A stretch of DNA of 64,000 nucleotides from Leekyejoonella antrihumi (GTDB lineage: Bacteria > Actinomycetota > Actinomycetes > Actinomycetales > Dermatophilaceae): contig NZ_VCQV01000020.1 of NCBI RefSeq assembly GCF_007845645.1, positions 33,913-97,912 of the forward strand, given 5' to 3'. The position numbers and the translations under genes were made by a program. The notes beneath the pieces are model-generated. The model made no database searches. It saw only the letters and a list, made by a program, of their open reading frames with translations, and was not told where the DNA came from. Every line of letters begins with the position of its first letter. Position 1 is the stretch's first letter. This document shows positions 54,690 to 61,608 of this stretch, in pieces.

Positions 54690-55056
54690 CCCAGCGGGTA
54701 CTGTGAGACGTCGTGTGGACGCGGAACGCACCCGTTCTGCGTCATCGCTGGGCGGGTTTCGGAATCCCTCGTTTTACGAGTCACACTTGATGTGCCGCAA
54801 AAGGTCCTCGTCCCGGGACGGCCAGGCGGACGACCTCTACGGGACGCGCAACGCCAGCGCCTCCTTCATCGACATCGCACTTTCCCGCCTTACCCTCATC
54901 GGGATCGCATTATCCGGCCCCGTTTCGCAATTTTCGGGCAGGATAGTGCGATCTCGCGCGAACATCGGTCCAAAGAGTGCGGCTTCGCGCAACAAGCCAT
55001 CACCGTAGACCGACCGTCAATCGGACATCAGTTCCGGGGCTTTGCCTGCCGGTCCT
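54690..55056. other. Gene-poor stretch before the VapC toxin
   Basis: No convincing gene. It holds the imperfect palindrome ACGCGGAACGCACCCGTTCT (54719 onward), a CCGGGACGG motif, and the related short repeats ATCGCACTTTCCCGCC (54874), ATCGCATTATCCGGCC (54904) and, inverted, GGCAGGATAGTGCGAT (54937). Confidence 0.5.
54903..54953. repeat. Inverted repeat, 13-bp arms
   Basis: GATCGCATTATCC (54903-54915) pairs with GGATAGTGCGATC (54941-54953) with one wobble; the 25-base centre is CG-rich then AT-rich. A third related copy, ATCGCACTTTCCCGCC, lies about 29 bases to the left. It could be a hairpin at the end of a leftward or rightward transcript, or a repeat remnant. Confidence 0.7.
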
Positions 55057-55476
55057 TCATTGCTCGTCCGGCAGGTCGACAACGGCGAGCACGGACTCCA
55101 GGCCGATGAAGTCGCTGCCGTTCCGGGTCAGCAGTATCAGTCCGTGGCGTGCTGCAGTCGCAGCGATTTGCAAGTCCATGCGGCGTGGCCGCGGGTTGCG
55201 GCCGTGCTGGCGCACCAAGCTGGCCAGCGCCCCGTAATACTCGGCCGTGCTCACGTCGAACGACAGCACCTCGAACCGGTCCAGGGTCGCCTGCACGCGC
55301 CGGCGCCGGGACATCTGCGTCAGCGGGTCACTCGCGACGGCCACGCCGTACTGCAGCTCGCCGATCGTCACAGCCGAAACCGCGACCTCGTCGGCGAGCT
55401 CTGCGACTTGCGCCGCCGGGAAGTCGATCACCACCGAGGTGTCCAGCAAGGCACGACGCGGTCCGCTGGAGGTCAA
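55057..55476 (-). CDS. VapC-like PIN-domain toxin ribonuclease
   Basis: A 139-residue PIN domain. Acidic residues are placed as in VapC: ALLDTSVVIDF (first Asp), ITIGELQYGV-type TIGELQYGVA (Glu), MDLQIAATAARHG (Asp) and LLTRNGSDFIGL (Asp). These bind the magnesium used for tRNA or rRNA cleavage. It overlaps the antitoxin gene by four bases (ATGA), the standard vapBC arrangement. Confidence 0.92.
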   Translation of the reverse strand: MTSSGPRRALLDTSVVIDFPAAQVAELADEVAVSAVTIGELQYGVAVASDPLTQMSRRRRVQATLDRFEVLSFDVSTAEYYGALASLVRQHGRNPRPRRMDLQIAATAARHGLILLTRNGSDFIGLESVLAVVDLPDEQ

Positions 55477-55766
55477 CGCCTCTGCCGGTCAAACGGGTCG
55501 GTGGGCTCATCCGGGCCGAAAATCTCGTCGTCGGCGGCCAGATCGTTTCGCCACGCCATCGGGTCGGGCACCGGCTCCGCGGCGAACGCCGCTGCCACCT
55601 CGGCGACCGGCACGAACCGCCGCAAGCCCGTATCGCGCTGATGTGGCACCACATCGGCCACCGGACGACCGTTGACGGTCACCACGAAGGACTCGCCGGC
55701 GGCCACCCGCCGCATGACCGCCGCATTGTCGTTGCGCAGTTCGGACTGCTGTATCACCACGCTCAT
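55473..55766 (-). CDS. Phd/YefM-type antitoxin (VapB-like)
   Basis: A 97-residue protein. The N-terminus, MSVVIQQSELRNDNAAVMRR continuing VAAGESFVVTVNGRPVADVV, is the Phd/YefM DNA-binding fold. The C-terminal Asp/Pro-rich segment (DDEIFGPDEPTDPFD) would wrap the toxin. The ATG at 55766 is six bases downstream of a TATAGT -10, so the message is probably leaderless. The pair likely represses its own promoter. Confidence 0.9.
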   Translation of the reverse strand: MSVVIQQSELRNDNAAVMRRVAAGESFVVTVNGRPVADVVPHQRDTGLRRFVPVAEVAAAFAAEPVPDPMAWRNDLAADDEIFGPDEPTDPFDRQRR

Positions 55767-55772
55767 AGCGAT

Positions 55773-55778
55773 ACTATA
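55773..55778 (-). promoter_or_regulatory. -10 element of the vapBC-like pair
   Basis: TATAGT on the minus strand, followed by six bases and then the antitoxin ATG. Transcription would begin at or next to the start codon, giving a leaderless mRNA, which is common in actinobacteria. The surrounding GCTATAGTATCGCTA has partial symmetry that could bind the antitoxin. Confidence 0.6.
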
Positions 55779-55833
55779 GCGTTCTTGTAGCGTCTCGTCG
55801 ATCAGGTCCGTAGAGCAATCGTCTTGCAGTGCG

Positions 55834-55903
55834 GCCGTCATCGTCGTGGGCGTCCCGTATAGAACACCTCTGCGGAACGTGGACCGGTGTGCTCGATGAT
55901 CCG
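55834..55903. repeat. Dispersed palindromic repeat, copy 1
   Basis: About 70 bases closely matching 61427-61496. The core runs from CGTCCCGTATAGAACACC (55851) to TGCGGAACG (55879), a near-palindromic CGTCCCG...CGGAACG; flanks GTCATCGTCGTGGG and GACCGGTGTGCTCG are shared. It lies upstream of the vapBC-like promoter. The rest of the gap to 56009 shows no gene. Confidence 0.85.
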
Positions 55904-56009
55904 CCCCGTCCGGCTGACGATCGTCATATTCGTCGCCGGTGATCGTTCCCCTACCGAGGCAGTCCGTTCAGACTGCCCTCGTGGTGCCATCGTTCGGCAG
56001 CAGATCGCA

Positions 56010-56351
56010 TCACCCGTCGCCGGGGATGCTCTGCGGGGCCGAGCTGGGCGGGTTCAGGACGGTCCTGCCCTGTGGTGCTGGTGCCGTAGGTGTTCTTCTC
56101 CAGCGTGTTCCGGCGCGTGATCGCCGCCGGCTTCGTTCGGGGGCTGCTTGAGCTTCGGGAACTGTTGGGAAGAAGAGGTCCTCGATGGGCTTGTCGAAGA
56201 GGCGGGAGATGCGGAAGGCCAGCGGCAGCGAGGGGTCGTACTTGCCGGTCTCGATAGCAACGATGGTTTGACGAGACACGTTCAGATGTTCGGCGAGCAC
56301 CGCCTGGGTCCACCCGTGCTCTTCGCGTTCCGAACGGATGAGGTTCTTCAT
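56010..56351 (-). CDS. XRE-type helix-turn-helix regulator
   Basis: The start MKNLIRSEREEHGWTQAVLA with EHLNVSRQTIVAIETGKYDP and PLAFRISRLFDKPIEDLFF is the compact HTH_3 regulator usually about 65-75 residues long. Here the frame continues about 45 residues beyond IEDLFF as a basic tail with no homology, suggesting loss of the original stop by a frameshift near the end. It is encoded directly after a membrane protein (stop and start overlap as TGATG), a common pair in Gram-positives. Confidence 0.85.
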   Translation of the reverse strand: MKNLIRSEREEHGWTQAVLAEHLNVSRQTIVAIETGKYDPSLPLAFRISRLFDKPIEDLFFPTVPEAQAAPERSRRRSRAGTRWRRTPTAPAPQGRTVLNPPSSAPQSIPGDG

Positions 56352-56758
56352 CAGCGCCGGGGGGCTCCGACTGCGAGGTTGGTGATCTGCCAGGCGAGTA
56401 CGCCGATGATGCACACCGGCCATCCTGCGTTCGGCACGCTGATCCCGGCCTGGCTCAGTGTGCCCAGGGTGAGGGCGGCCATCATGGCGAGGATGAACCC
56501 GACCGCTAGTCCGGGGAAGAGCAGTTTGACCTGGTATTCGTCCAGCTGCCGGGCTCGAAGCGCCGTGTTGACGACGAGCCACACCATGATGAGCAGTGAC
56601 AGCGCCGCCGAGACCAATCGCCAGGGGCCGCCCGACAGGGACAGCGCGAGGCTGGCAAGCAGGTAGCACCCGCTGCCGAACCACATCCGCACGCGGAAGC
56701 TTCGCCGACATCGCAGGCGCGCTGCTGACCTGCCATCGAAGTCAAGGTTGCTTGTCAT
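56351..56758 (-). CDS. Four-helix membrane protein paired with XRE regulator
   Basis: A 135-residue protein with hydrophobic segments FGSGCYLLASLALSLSGG, LVSAALSLLIMVWLVVNTAL, LFPGLAVGFILAMMAALTLG and GWPVCIIGVLAWQITNLAVG, and a loop RQLDEYQVKL resembling DUF2178-type proteins found with this kind of regulator. It shares a base with the regulator's start codon. A sigma-70-type promoter is visible upstream. Its role is unknown. Confidence 0.8.
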   Translation of the reverse strand: MTSNLDFDGRSAARLRCRRSFRVRMWFGSGCYLLASLALSLSGGPWRLVSAALSLLIMVWLVVNTALRARQLDEYQVKLLFPGLAVGFILAMMAALTLGTLSQAGISVPNAGWPVCIIGVLAWQITNLAVGAPRR

Positions 56759-56764
56759 GCCTCA

Positions 56765-56793
56765 ACGGTAGGCCGAGAGCACCGTGGAGTCAA
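56765..56793 (-). promoter_or_regulatory. Promoter of the membrane-protein/XRE pair
   Basis: Minus strand: TTGACT (-35, 56788-56793), a 17-base spacer, then TACCGT (-10, 56765-56770), six bases before the ATG region, so the mRNA would be nearly leaderless. The -35 lies in the near-palindrome GACAAGTCTCCTTGAC, a possible site for the regulator. Confidence 0.6.
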
Positions 56794-56880
56794 GGAGACT
56801 TGTCATGTTGGGTCGCCCTTCGTCACGGACAGGCAATGCTCCACGAGCATCCGGAGCTGCTCCACGTATGGCTCACACCC

Positions 56881-56899
56881 GCACACGTCAGACGTGTGC
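56881..56899. promoter_or_regulatory. 19-bp perfect palindrome
   Basis: GCACACGT (56881-56888), CAG, ACGTGTGC (56892-56899). It lies in the divergent gap between the membrane protein and the gene at 57040, about 140 bases from the latter. Size and symmetry fit a repressor operator; which protein binds is unknown. Confidence 0.55.
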
Positions 56900-57039
56900 A
56901 AGAGGTGAAACACCGCACGCATCCGGGTGGGAGCGGGACAGTGAACGGGTCATTGCTCGTTGCCGGCAGGGGTTCACGGTTGCGGGTTCTTTCGTGCACG
57001 ATGAGGTGAGGGACACGAAGGACTTCGGGGAGGTGGAGC

Positions 57040-57789
57040 ATGGTGGATGCGGTTGCCGAGATCCAGGCGGCCCGGGCACACACGCTGTCTGCGGGCACCG
57101 CTCGTATCGCATGTTCGACCGACAGGTCATGGTCGTGGCCGTCGGCGCCGGCCGATCCCGGGCGCAGCGCGGCACGTCGCGCCGGCCGGCGGGCCGCCAA
57201 GACTGTCGGGAAAGCCCTCGGCAAGGGCGCTTATCGACTGGCGACACGCAACCACGGCAGCGAGCATGATCCCTTTCACCAGGAGTTCTCCGAAGGGGTG
57301 ATCGACCTGATCGGCCGACGGTCGATGATCCGCGACGGCAACGCCGGGAAGGTTCAGATCGGCGCCGAGCAGTGGTTCGGCCGGTCCGGGCGTGCCCGTA
57401 AGACCATGCACGCAGAGCCCGCGCGGGTCGCGTCGCCACTGTGGTTGGTCGATCTGCTCGGTGGAATCGTCCGGGCCGATGACCAGGGAGTCGACGACGT
57501 TGGCGGTGAGCAGTGGAGGCATTTCGCCGTGACCGTCAACTTGGCCGTTGCGTCGGCCGCGGTCGACGGCGGCATGCCAAGCCCGCGGCGTGACCGCCTC
57601 GAGGATCTGCTGGCGTTGCCGGTCGAGGTGTGGTTGGACGCCACCGATCTGCGTCGGATCCGTTACACCGAGAGCATGCCCTTCTCCACGGCGGTAGACG
57701 CCGTGACGTTGAGCGACTTCGGCGTCGATGTCGAGGACCTGGACTGGTCCCGGATCCCCTCATACCGCTCGCCCGGCGAGGCGCAATAG
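57040..57789 (+). CDS. Unknown protein of 249 residues
   Basis: GGGAGGTGGAGC precedes the ATG, supporting translation. Residues 30-70 are basic (RAGRRAAKTVGKALGKGAYR). Then FSEGVIDLIGRRSMIRDGNA, GAEQWFGRSG, WRHFAVTVNLAVASAA and LPVEVWLDATDLRRIRYTES form a strand-rich pattern with a last segment ending DWSRIPSYRSP. The phrase VWLDATDLRRIRY resembles the terminal strand of LppX/LprG-type lipid-binding domains, but no signal peptide or lipobox is present. I do not recognise it. No operon partner is seen. Confidence 0.65.
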   Translation: MVDAVAEIQAARAHTLSAGTARIACSTDRSWSWPSAPADPGRSAARRAGRRAAKTVGKALGKGAYRLATRNHGSEHDPFHQEFSEGVIDLIGRRSMIRDGNAGKVQIGAEQWFGRSGRARKTMHAEPARVASPLWLVDLLGGIVRADDQGVDDVGGEQWRHFAVTVNLAVASAAVDGGMPSPRRDRLEDLLALPVEVWLDATDLRRIRYTESMPFSTAVDAVTLSDFGVDVEDLDWSRIPSYRSPGEAQ

Positions 57790-57969
57790 TTGCGCGACCG
57801 CGCAAAGGCCACAGTCCCACCTCGCACAGGTACGAAAGCAGGGGCACGCATCCGCACATATGTTGCACACCACCGGCTGAGGGTCAAATCGGCGCGACGC
57901 GTCCGGGGCTGTTCCACATCGCCATCGGCGCCCGAGACGCATCCAGAGGCGCTCCGTATGGCATCCCCA

Positions 57970-57990
57970 TGTGGCATGCTCCGCATGCCA
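57970..57990. repeat. Dispersed palindrome family 2, copy 1
   Basis: TGTGGCATGCTCCGCATGCC contains GGCATGC-TCC-GCATGCC, a 7-bp-arm hairpin. The same 20 bases recur at 61391 and 63820. It lies between the gene at 57040 and the RelE-type toxin end. The rest of the 57790-58017 gap shows nothing else. Confidence 0.85.
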
Positions 57991-58017
57991 GCTCTATGGC
58001 GACGTTGCACGCGCCGG

Positions 58018-58290
58018 TCAGGTCCGGTAAGCATCCGAGCGGTGCCGAATCGCGGTGACCTCGACGACCCGATGAGCGTCGTCGAGGAAGTAGAGGATGC
58101 GGTATGTCCCGCGTCGCGCCGTCCACGCCGGAGCCAGCGGCGGCTCGAGCGGCTTTCCAACCCGGTGAGGGTTATCCAGCAGTGGCCCGGTGATGAATTC
58201 GTAGGCGGCTGTGGCCACCTTCTCCGGGAGTACCTCTGCGAGGGCTCTGGCCGCTGGACGGGCGATGCGCAACCGGTAGCGTTCACTCAC
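58018..58290 (-). CDS. RelE/ParE-type toxin
   Basis: A 90-residue protein, MSERYRLRIARPAARALAEV, with RVGKPLEPPLAPAWTARRGT and YRILYFLDDAHRVVEVTAIR, then HRSDAYR. This is the RelE fold with the conserved R-G-x-Y-R-I-L-Y strand and a C-terminal His-Arg. RelE toxins cleave mRNA in the ribosomal A site. It overlaps the antitoxin gene by four bases. Confidence 0.93.
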   Translation of the reverse strand: MSERYRLRIARPAARALAEVLPEKVATAAYEFITGPLLDNPHRVGKPLEPPLAPAWTARRGTYRILYFLDDAHRVVEVTAIRHRSDAYRT

Positions 58291-58571
58291 TGTGGGAGGC
58301 GCCCGGCCTCGCGCATGGTACTGGCGAGCTGGTCTGCGTCGAGGTAGTCGTCGGCATCGATGGCTGTACGGCCCTCGCGGTGAGCAGCGAGCAGTTCGGT
58401 GTCGGACAGGACGGCGATGGTGTCTTGCAGCGTGTCGTAGTCGTCTGCGGACAGCAGAACAGCAGTCCGTCGACCGTTGCGCGTGATCTGAAAGCGCTCG
58501 TGTGTCGTGGTCGCCTCATCGATCAGTTGGGACAGGTGCGCTCGAGCGTCTGCAATCGGTAGTACTGGCAT
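58287..58571 (-). CDS. Phd/YefM-type antitoxin (RelB-like role)
   Basis: A 94-residue protein: MPVLPIADARAHLSQLIDEA, TRNGRRTAVLLSADDYDTLQ, the Phd/YefM DNA-binding half, and a helical acidic C-half (DADDYLDADQLASTMREAGR) that neutralises the RelE partner. The ATG lies seven bases after a consensus TATAAT, so the mRNA is probably leaderless. Confidence 0.93.
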   Translation of the reverse strand: MPVLPIADARAHLSQLIDEATTTHERFQITRNGRRTAVLLSADDYDTLQDTIAVLSDTELLAAHREGRTAIDADDYLDADQLASTMREAGRLPQ

Positions 58572-58609
58572 GTACGCAATTATAGCGCAGTTATCTCATA
58601 TGTACGCAA
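58571..58609 (-). promoter_or_regulatory. Promoter and operator repeats of the RelE-type module
   Basis: TATAAT (-10, 58579-58584 on the minus strand) is seven bases from the antitoxin ATG. TTGCGTACA occurs twice, 30 bases apart (58571-58579 and 58601-58609), flanking the -10 region. Direct repeats of this spacing are plausible sites for the antitoxin or the toxin-antitoxin complex. Confidence 0.72.
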
Positions 58610-58673
58610 GGCAGGCGCGGCAGCTCACCCATGTGAGCGAACTGGCCGGTCAAGGTGTGCCGGCTGTCGATCG

Positions 58674-59066
58674 TCAATCGACGCTTGTGAGCCAGTCCTC
58701 GATCGTGGCTACTCGGCGGACGTGTGGATGAAAGTAGAAGATGCTCTCACGCCGAATCGGACCGACGACGACCACATGGTCGAGCGCGCCCGTTGCTGCG
58801 CGTGCCAGAGCCGCCCCCAACTCGACGAACATCCCCCGCCCGTCGTCGTCTGATGTCACGACAATCACCGCGTCGGCATCAAGCACGGCCGCCAGCATTT
58901 CGTGCGCCATTGCAGCCGACGCGTCCGGACGGGAGGCATAGTTCTCGGCGACAAGGGCTTCCTGAGTCCAGTCCAACGTGAGACGGTGGCCAGCGGCCAC
59001 CAGGGCCGACTGCACTTCTCGGACTGCCTCGGCATCGGCCAGGGGTCCGGCCACGTACACCTTCAT
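58674..59066 (-). CDS. Nucleoside 2-deoxyribosyltransferase-like protein
   Basis: A 130-residue protein with the family signatures MKVYVAGPLADAEAVREVQS at the N-terminus, DADAVIVVTSDDDGRGMFVE, and the catalytic glutamate in GMFVELGAALA. It transfers or hydrolyses the deoxyribose of nucleosides. GAGGAGG lies eight bases before the ATG at 59066. Such short members are often found in islands and phages; no partner is seen. Confidence 0.88.
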   Translation of the reverse strand: MKVYVAGPLADAEAVREVQSALVAAGHRLTLDWTQEALVAENYASRPDASAAMAHEMLAAVLDADAVIVVTSDDDGRGMFVELGAALARAATGALDHVVVVGPIRRESIFYFHPHVRRVATIEDWLTSVD

Positions 59067-59160
59067 CGGTTGGCCTCCTCGCACACGATCATCACTGCGC
59101 CGATCGTGTCACCGGATGCCGACAGTCAGGGGCGTCCCACGGCATGCGCCACCGACGTGG

Positions 59161-59270
59161 GACGTCCGTAAAGGACACGTTGTGGGACGATCCCGGAGAT
59201 CTGAGCGCGGAGCCCCGATCTGCTGCCGGCTGTAGTCGGTGATGGTTCGGCTTGCGGAACGGCCGCGGAT
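59161..59270. repeat. Dispersed palindromic repeat, copy 2
   Basis: Core from CGTCCGTAAAGGACACG (59163) to TGTGGGACG (59189), followed by ATCCCGGAGATCTGAGCGC and GGTTCGGCTTGCGGAACGG. The whole 110 bases align with 60081-60190. It lies between the deoxyribosyltransferase start and the MOSC gene end. Confidence 0.85.
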
Positions 59271-59321
59271 AGCGGATTAGTGTGCTGCTTCGGGTGCGTT
59301 GGTTCGGCATACCATCTGTGG

Positions 59322-60005
59322 TTACCCCACGGTCAACGTGTCACCGACCCTAATGACCCCTGTCGCTGCGACGTCGGCGTACATCGCAAGGAACATGTCG
59401 CGTTCTGCAGCCAATGGCTTGAGCCAACGGCCCTCTGTCCGGGCATCGTCTTGGTCGATATCGATCATGCGGCACCGCGGGACAGGCTCTACCACCCGCA
59501 GCTTCACGCCGCCGACACGGACCTCACTTCCGACCCATTTTTCTTCAATGAACGGCTGGTCTGAGGTGAAGAGGATGTTCACGCGCAGTCGTCGAGGATC
59601 CGACGAGATGCCCCATCGCTGAGCGCACCAGTCAAGTGTCGCGGTGCTAATAATGGACACTGCGCCCATGTCCTGATGTGGTATCGCGACTTCTGGGGCG
59701 ACACGCACCGGCGCGCCCATCACGTGGCTGAGTTCGTCATCCAGGGCAGGGTCGCCGACCTTCCACGCACGGGGTCCGCAGGCCACAACGACCTGACCGG
59801 TGTCGTTCGTGCTGGCGGTGTAGTTGAAGACCGCGTCGCGTCGCCGAAACCGGCGGGTGTTCTTGCCAGAGGCGAAGTGGCCATCCTCGTCTTCGACGGC
59901 GAACCAACGATCCCCGCAGAGCCCGCGCGTATCGAGCCTGGCCGAGGCTAGCGACTCCCCACCCATGGACTTCACCGGGTAGCGCCGTAGCGAAACAACC
60001 GTCAT
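59322..60005 (-). CDS. MOSC-domain protein
   Basis: A 227-residue protein with an N-terminal beta-barrel MOSC_N part (MTVVSLRRYPVKSMGGESLA, RGLCGDRWFAVEDEDG) and a MOSC domain (RLRVNILFTSDQPFIEEKWV, then VEPVPRCRMIDIDQ with the conserved cysteine). MOSC proteins carry sulphur or reduce N-hydroxylated compounds with a molybdenum cofactor. The ATG at 60005 begins the conserved text. moaE in this window shows that the cofactor pathway exists. Confidence 0.92.
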   Translation of the reverse strand: MTVVSLRRYPVKSMGGESLASARLDTRGLCGDRWFAVEDEDGHFASGKNTRRFRRRDAVFNYTASTNDTGQVVVACGPRAWKVGDPALDDELSHVMGAPVRVAPEVAIPHQDMGAVSIISTATLDWCAQRWGISSDPRRLRVNILFTSDQPFIEEKWVGSEVRVGGVKLRVVEPVPRCRMIDIDQDDARTEGRWLKPLAAERDMFLAMYADVAATGVIRVGDTLTVG

Positions 60006-60080
60006 CTGCACGCCCGAACGATAGTCCGCCACGCACGGACCTCTCATAGGCCGATCGTGAACCGGGACGGTGCCGCAGTG

Positions 60081-60190
60081 ACCGTCCCGTATAGGACACC
60101 ATGCGGGACGATCCTGGAGATCTGAGCGCAGAGCCCGGATCTACTGCTGGCCGTCACCGGTGGTGGTTCGGCATACGGAACGGTGCCAGC
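60081..60190. repeat. Dispersed palindromic repeat, copy 3
   Basis: The core CGTCCCGTATAGGACACC (60083) ends with ATGCGGGACG (60110); CGTCCCG and CGGGACG are a perfect 7-bp inverted repeat here. It is followed by ATCCTGGAGATCTGAGCGC and GGTTCGGCATACGGAACGG as in copy 2. It lies between the MOSC gene and the antitoxin gene at 60303; no gene is seen in the 60006-60302 gap. Confidence 0.87.
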
Positions 60191-60302
60191 GGTGGCCAAT
60201 GCCCGTTCGCCGAGAGCCGGGCGCTTCGACTCGTAGCTGGTGTGCGTTGCAGCGGGCGATCAAACACGCGTATTGTGTACACGAAGATACACAGGAGGCA
60301 TC

Positions 60303-60551
60303 ATGACTTCATCGGTTGGTATTCGGGAATTCCGCGCGGGACTGGCAGACTTCATCGCCTCGGCTGAGCCAGTCGCTGTCACGCGGCACGGCCACACGGT
60401 CGGCTGGTTCATCCCTACGCCTGTCGATCAGGACGCCGAGGTCGTCTCGCTGCGGACGGCCGCGACCACGCTGGACTCACTACTCGCCGAGCGCGGCGTC
60501 GATCCCGACGAGGTCGTCGCCGACTTCAAGGTCGCGCGCCGGGCCGATTGA
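60303..60551 (+). CDS. Phd-like antitoxin of the PIN pair
   Basis: An 82-residue protein, MTSSVGIREFRAGLADFIAS with EPVAVTRHGHTVGWFIPTPV, the Phd/YefM DNA-binding half, then a helical part with LLAERGVDPDEVVADFKVAR. ACAGGAGG is seven bases before the ATG. TGTGTACACGAAGATACACA (60274 onward) is an imperfect palindrome in the promoter, a likely operator. Confidence 0.88.
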   Translation: MTSSVGIREFRAGLADFIASAEPVAVTRHGHTVGWFIPTPVDQDAEVVSLRTAATTLDSLLAERGVDPDEVVADFKVARRAD

Positions 60552-60997
60552 ACGTGGTGGCCAAACGCGGGCTGGTGCTCGACGCGAACATCTTGATCCG
60601 ACTCGTGCTGGGAGTTCGGGTACGTGACCTCGTGCTCACGTACCTGGACCAGGTCGTCTTCTTCTCGCCAGTGGAGTGCTTCGACGATGCCCGCAAGTAC
60701 TTGCCGGACCTCCTGTTGCGGCGAGGGGTCGACCCCGCGCCGGCGCTGGAGGTGCTGGACCACTTCGAGCAGTTGATCCGCCCACTGCACGAGTCCGTTT
60801 ATGAGATCGCTCGCGACGAGGCCCTGGCTCGCATCGAGCAACGCGATGTCCGTGACTGGCCGATCCTGGCCGCCGCGCTGACCCTTGGCTGCCCGATCTG
60901 GACCGAGGATCAGGACTTCTTCGGCACTGGCGTCCCCACGTGGACCACGGACCGCGTCGAGCTATACCTGAACGGCCAGCACCCGCCGCTGACGTAG
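60548..60997 (+). CDS. PIN-domain toxin (PIN_2 type)
   Basis: A 149-residue protein with GLVLDANILIRLVLG (first Asp), VECFDDARKYLPDLL, YEIARDEALARIEQRDVRDW (Asp/Glu cluster) and CPIWTEDQDFFGTG, the PIN acidic sites. The TTG at 60548 overlaps the antitoxin stop as TTGA; GTG codons at 60554 and 60557 are alternatives. It is a ribonuclease toxin neutralised by the preceding gene. Confidence 0.9.
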   Translation: MNVVAKRGLVLDANILIRLVLGVRVRDLVLTYLDQVVFFSPVECFDDARKYLPDLLLRRGVDPAPALEVLDHFEQLIRPLHESVYEIARDEALARIEQRDVRDWPILAAALTLGCPIWTEDQDFFGTGVPTWTTDRVELYLNGQHPPLT

Positions 60998-61083
60998 ACC
61001 GCGCCGTGGACCTTCGCACGAGGTTCGCCATGCGGGGCCGGGGGCCAGGTAACTGTGTGCCTGTCGTGGGACAGCATGTTCAG

Positions 61084-61362
61084 GTGAACAGAGTCCACCT
61101 GACGGGCCTGCTCGTCTGCCACGGTGATGACGAAGTTGCTGTCGTGACGGAACATCTTGCGCGACACGTTGCGCTGACTCGCGCAGAAGAAGGCTGCATC
61201 TCGTTCGACGTGACTCGCAGCGACGACCCCTTGGTCTGGCGGGTCGACGAGTGGTTCCGTGACGCTGCGGCTTTCGCATCGCACCAGGAACGGGTCGCGC
61301 ACAGCGAGTGGGGTCGATCTACCGTCGGCATCGAACGCCGATACGTGACGGAGGGTGCTTGA
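61084..61362 (+). CDS. Antibiotic biosynthesis monooxygenase (ABM) domain protein
   Basis: A protein of about 92 residues: VHLTGLLVCHGDDEVAVVTE, HVALTRAEEGCISFDVTRSD and WRVDEWFRDAAAFASHQERV match the ferredoxin-like ABM fold (YgiN type), with a conserved His in the second helix. Such proteins oxidise quinols or act on small aromatic compounds without cofactors. The GTG start at 61084 is chosen by domain length; the ribosome site is weak. Confidence 0.82.
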   Translation: MNRVHLTGLLVCHGDDEVAVVTEHLARHVALTRAEEGCISFDVTRSDDPLVWRVDEWFRDAAAFASHQERVAHSEWGRSTVGIERRYVTEGA

Positions 61363-61390
61363 CGGTCAGCCGCCGCAAAGGGATCCCCAA

Positions 61391-61411
61391 TGTGGCATGC
61401 TCCGCATGCCA
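61391..61411. repeat. Dispersed palindrome family 2, copy 2
   Basis: TGTGGCATGCTCCGCATGCC again, followed by AG as in copy 1 and preceded by GATCCCCAA (copy 1 has GCATCCCCA). It lies directly upstream of copy 4 of the other repeat family, so the two families are neighbours here. Confidence 0.87.
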
Positions 61412-61426
61412 GTGATCGGCAAGCGG

Positions 61427-61496
61427 TGCGCCGTCATCGTCTTGGGCGTCCCGTTTAGAACACCCCTGCGGAACGTCGACCGCCGTGCTCGTGATC
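61427..61496. repeat. Dispersed palindromic repeat, copy 4
   Basis: The core CGTCCCGTTTAGAACACC (61447) ends with TGCGGAACG (61475); shared flanks are GCCGTCATCGTCTTGGG and GACCGCCGTGCTCG. It is the closest match to copy 1 (about 70 aligned bases, few differences). After it CGCCGGTGACCGTTCGTCC ends in TGCGGAACGG at about 61556, another half-site. No gene is seen in 61363-61608. Confidence 0.87.
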
Positions 61497-61608
61497 GGCC
61501 TCGCCCGATCGGAGATCGGCTCATCGATCGCCGGTGACCGTTCGTCCTGCGGAACGGTTATCGAAACAGTTGGGGTCGGGCGTCGGAGCAGCATGGGACC
61601 ATTGCCCA

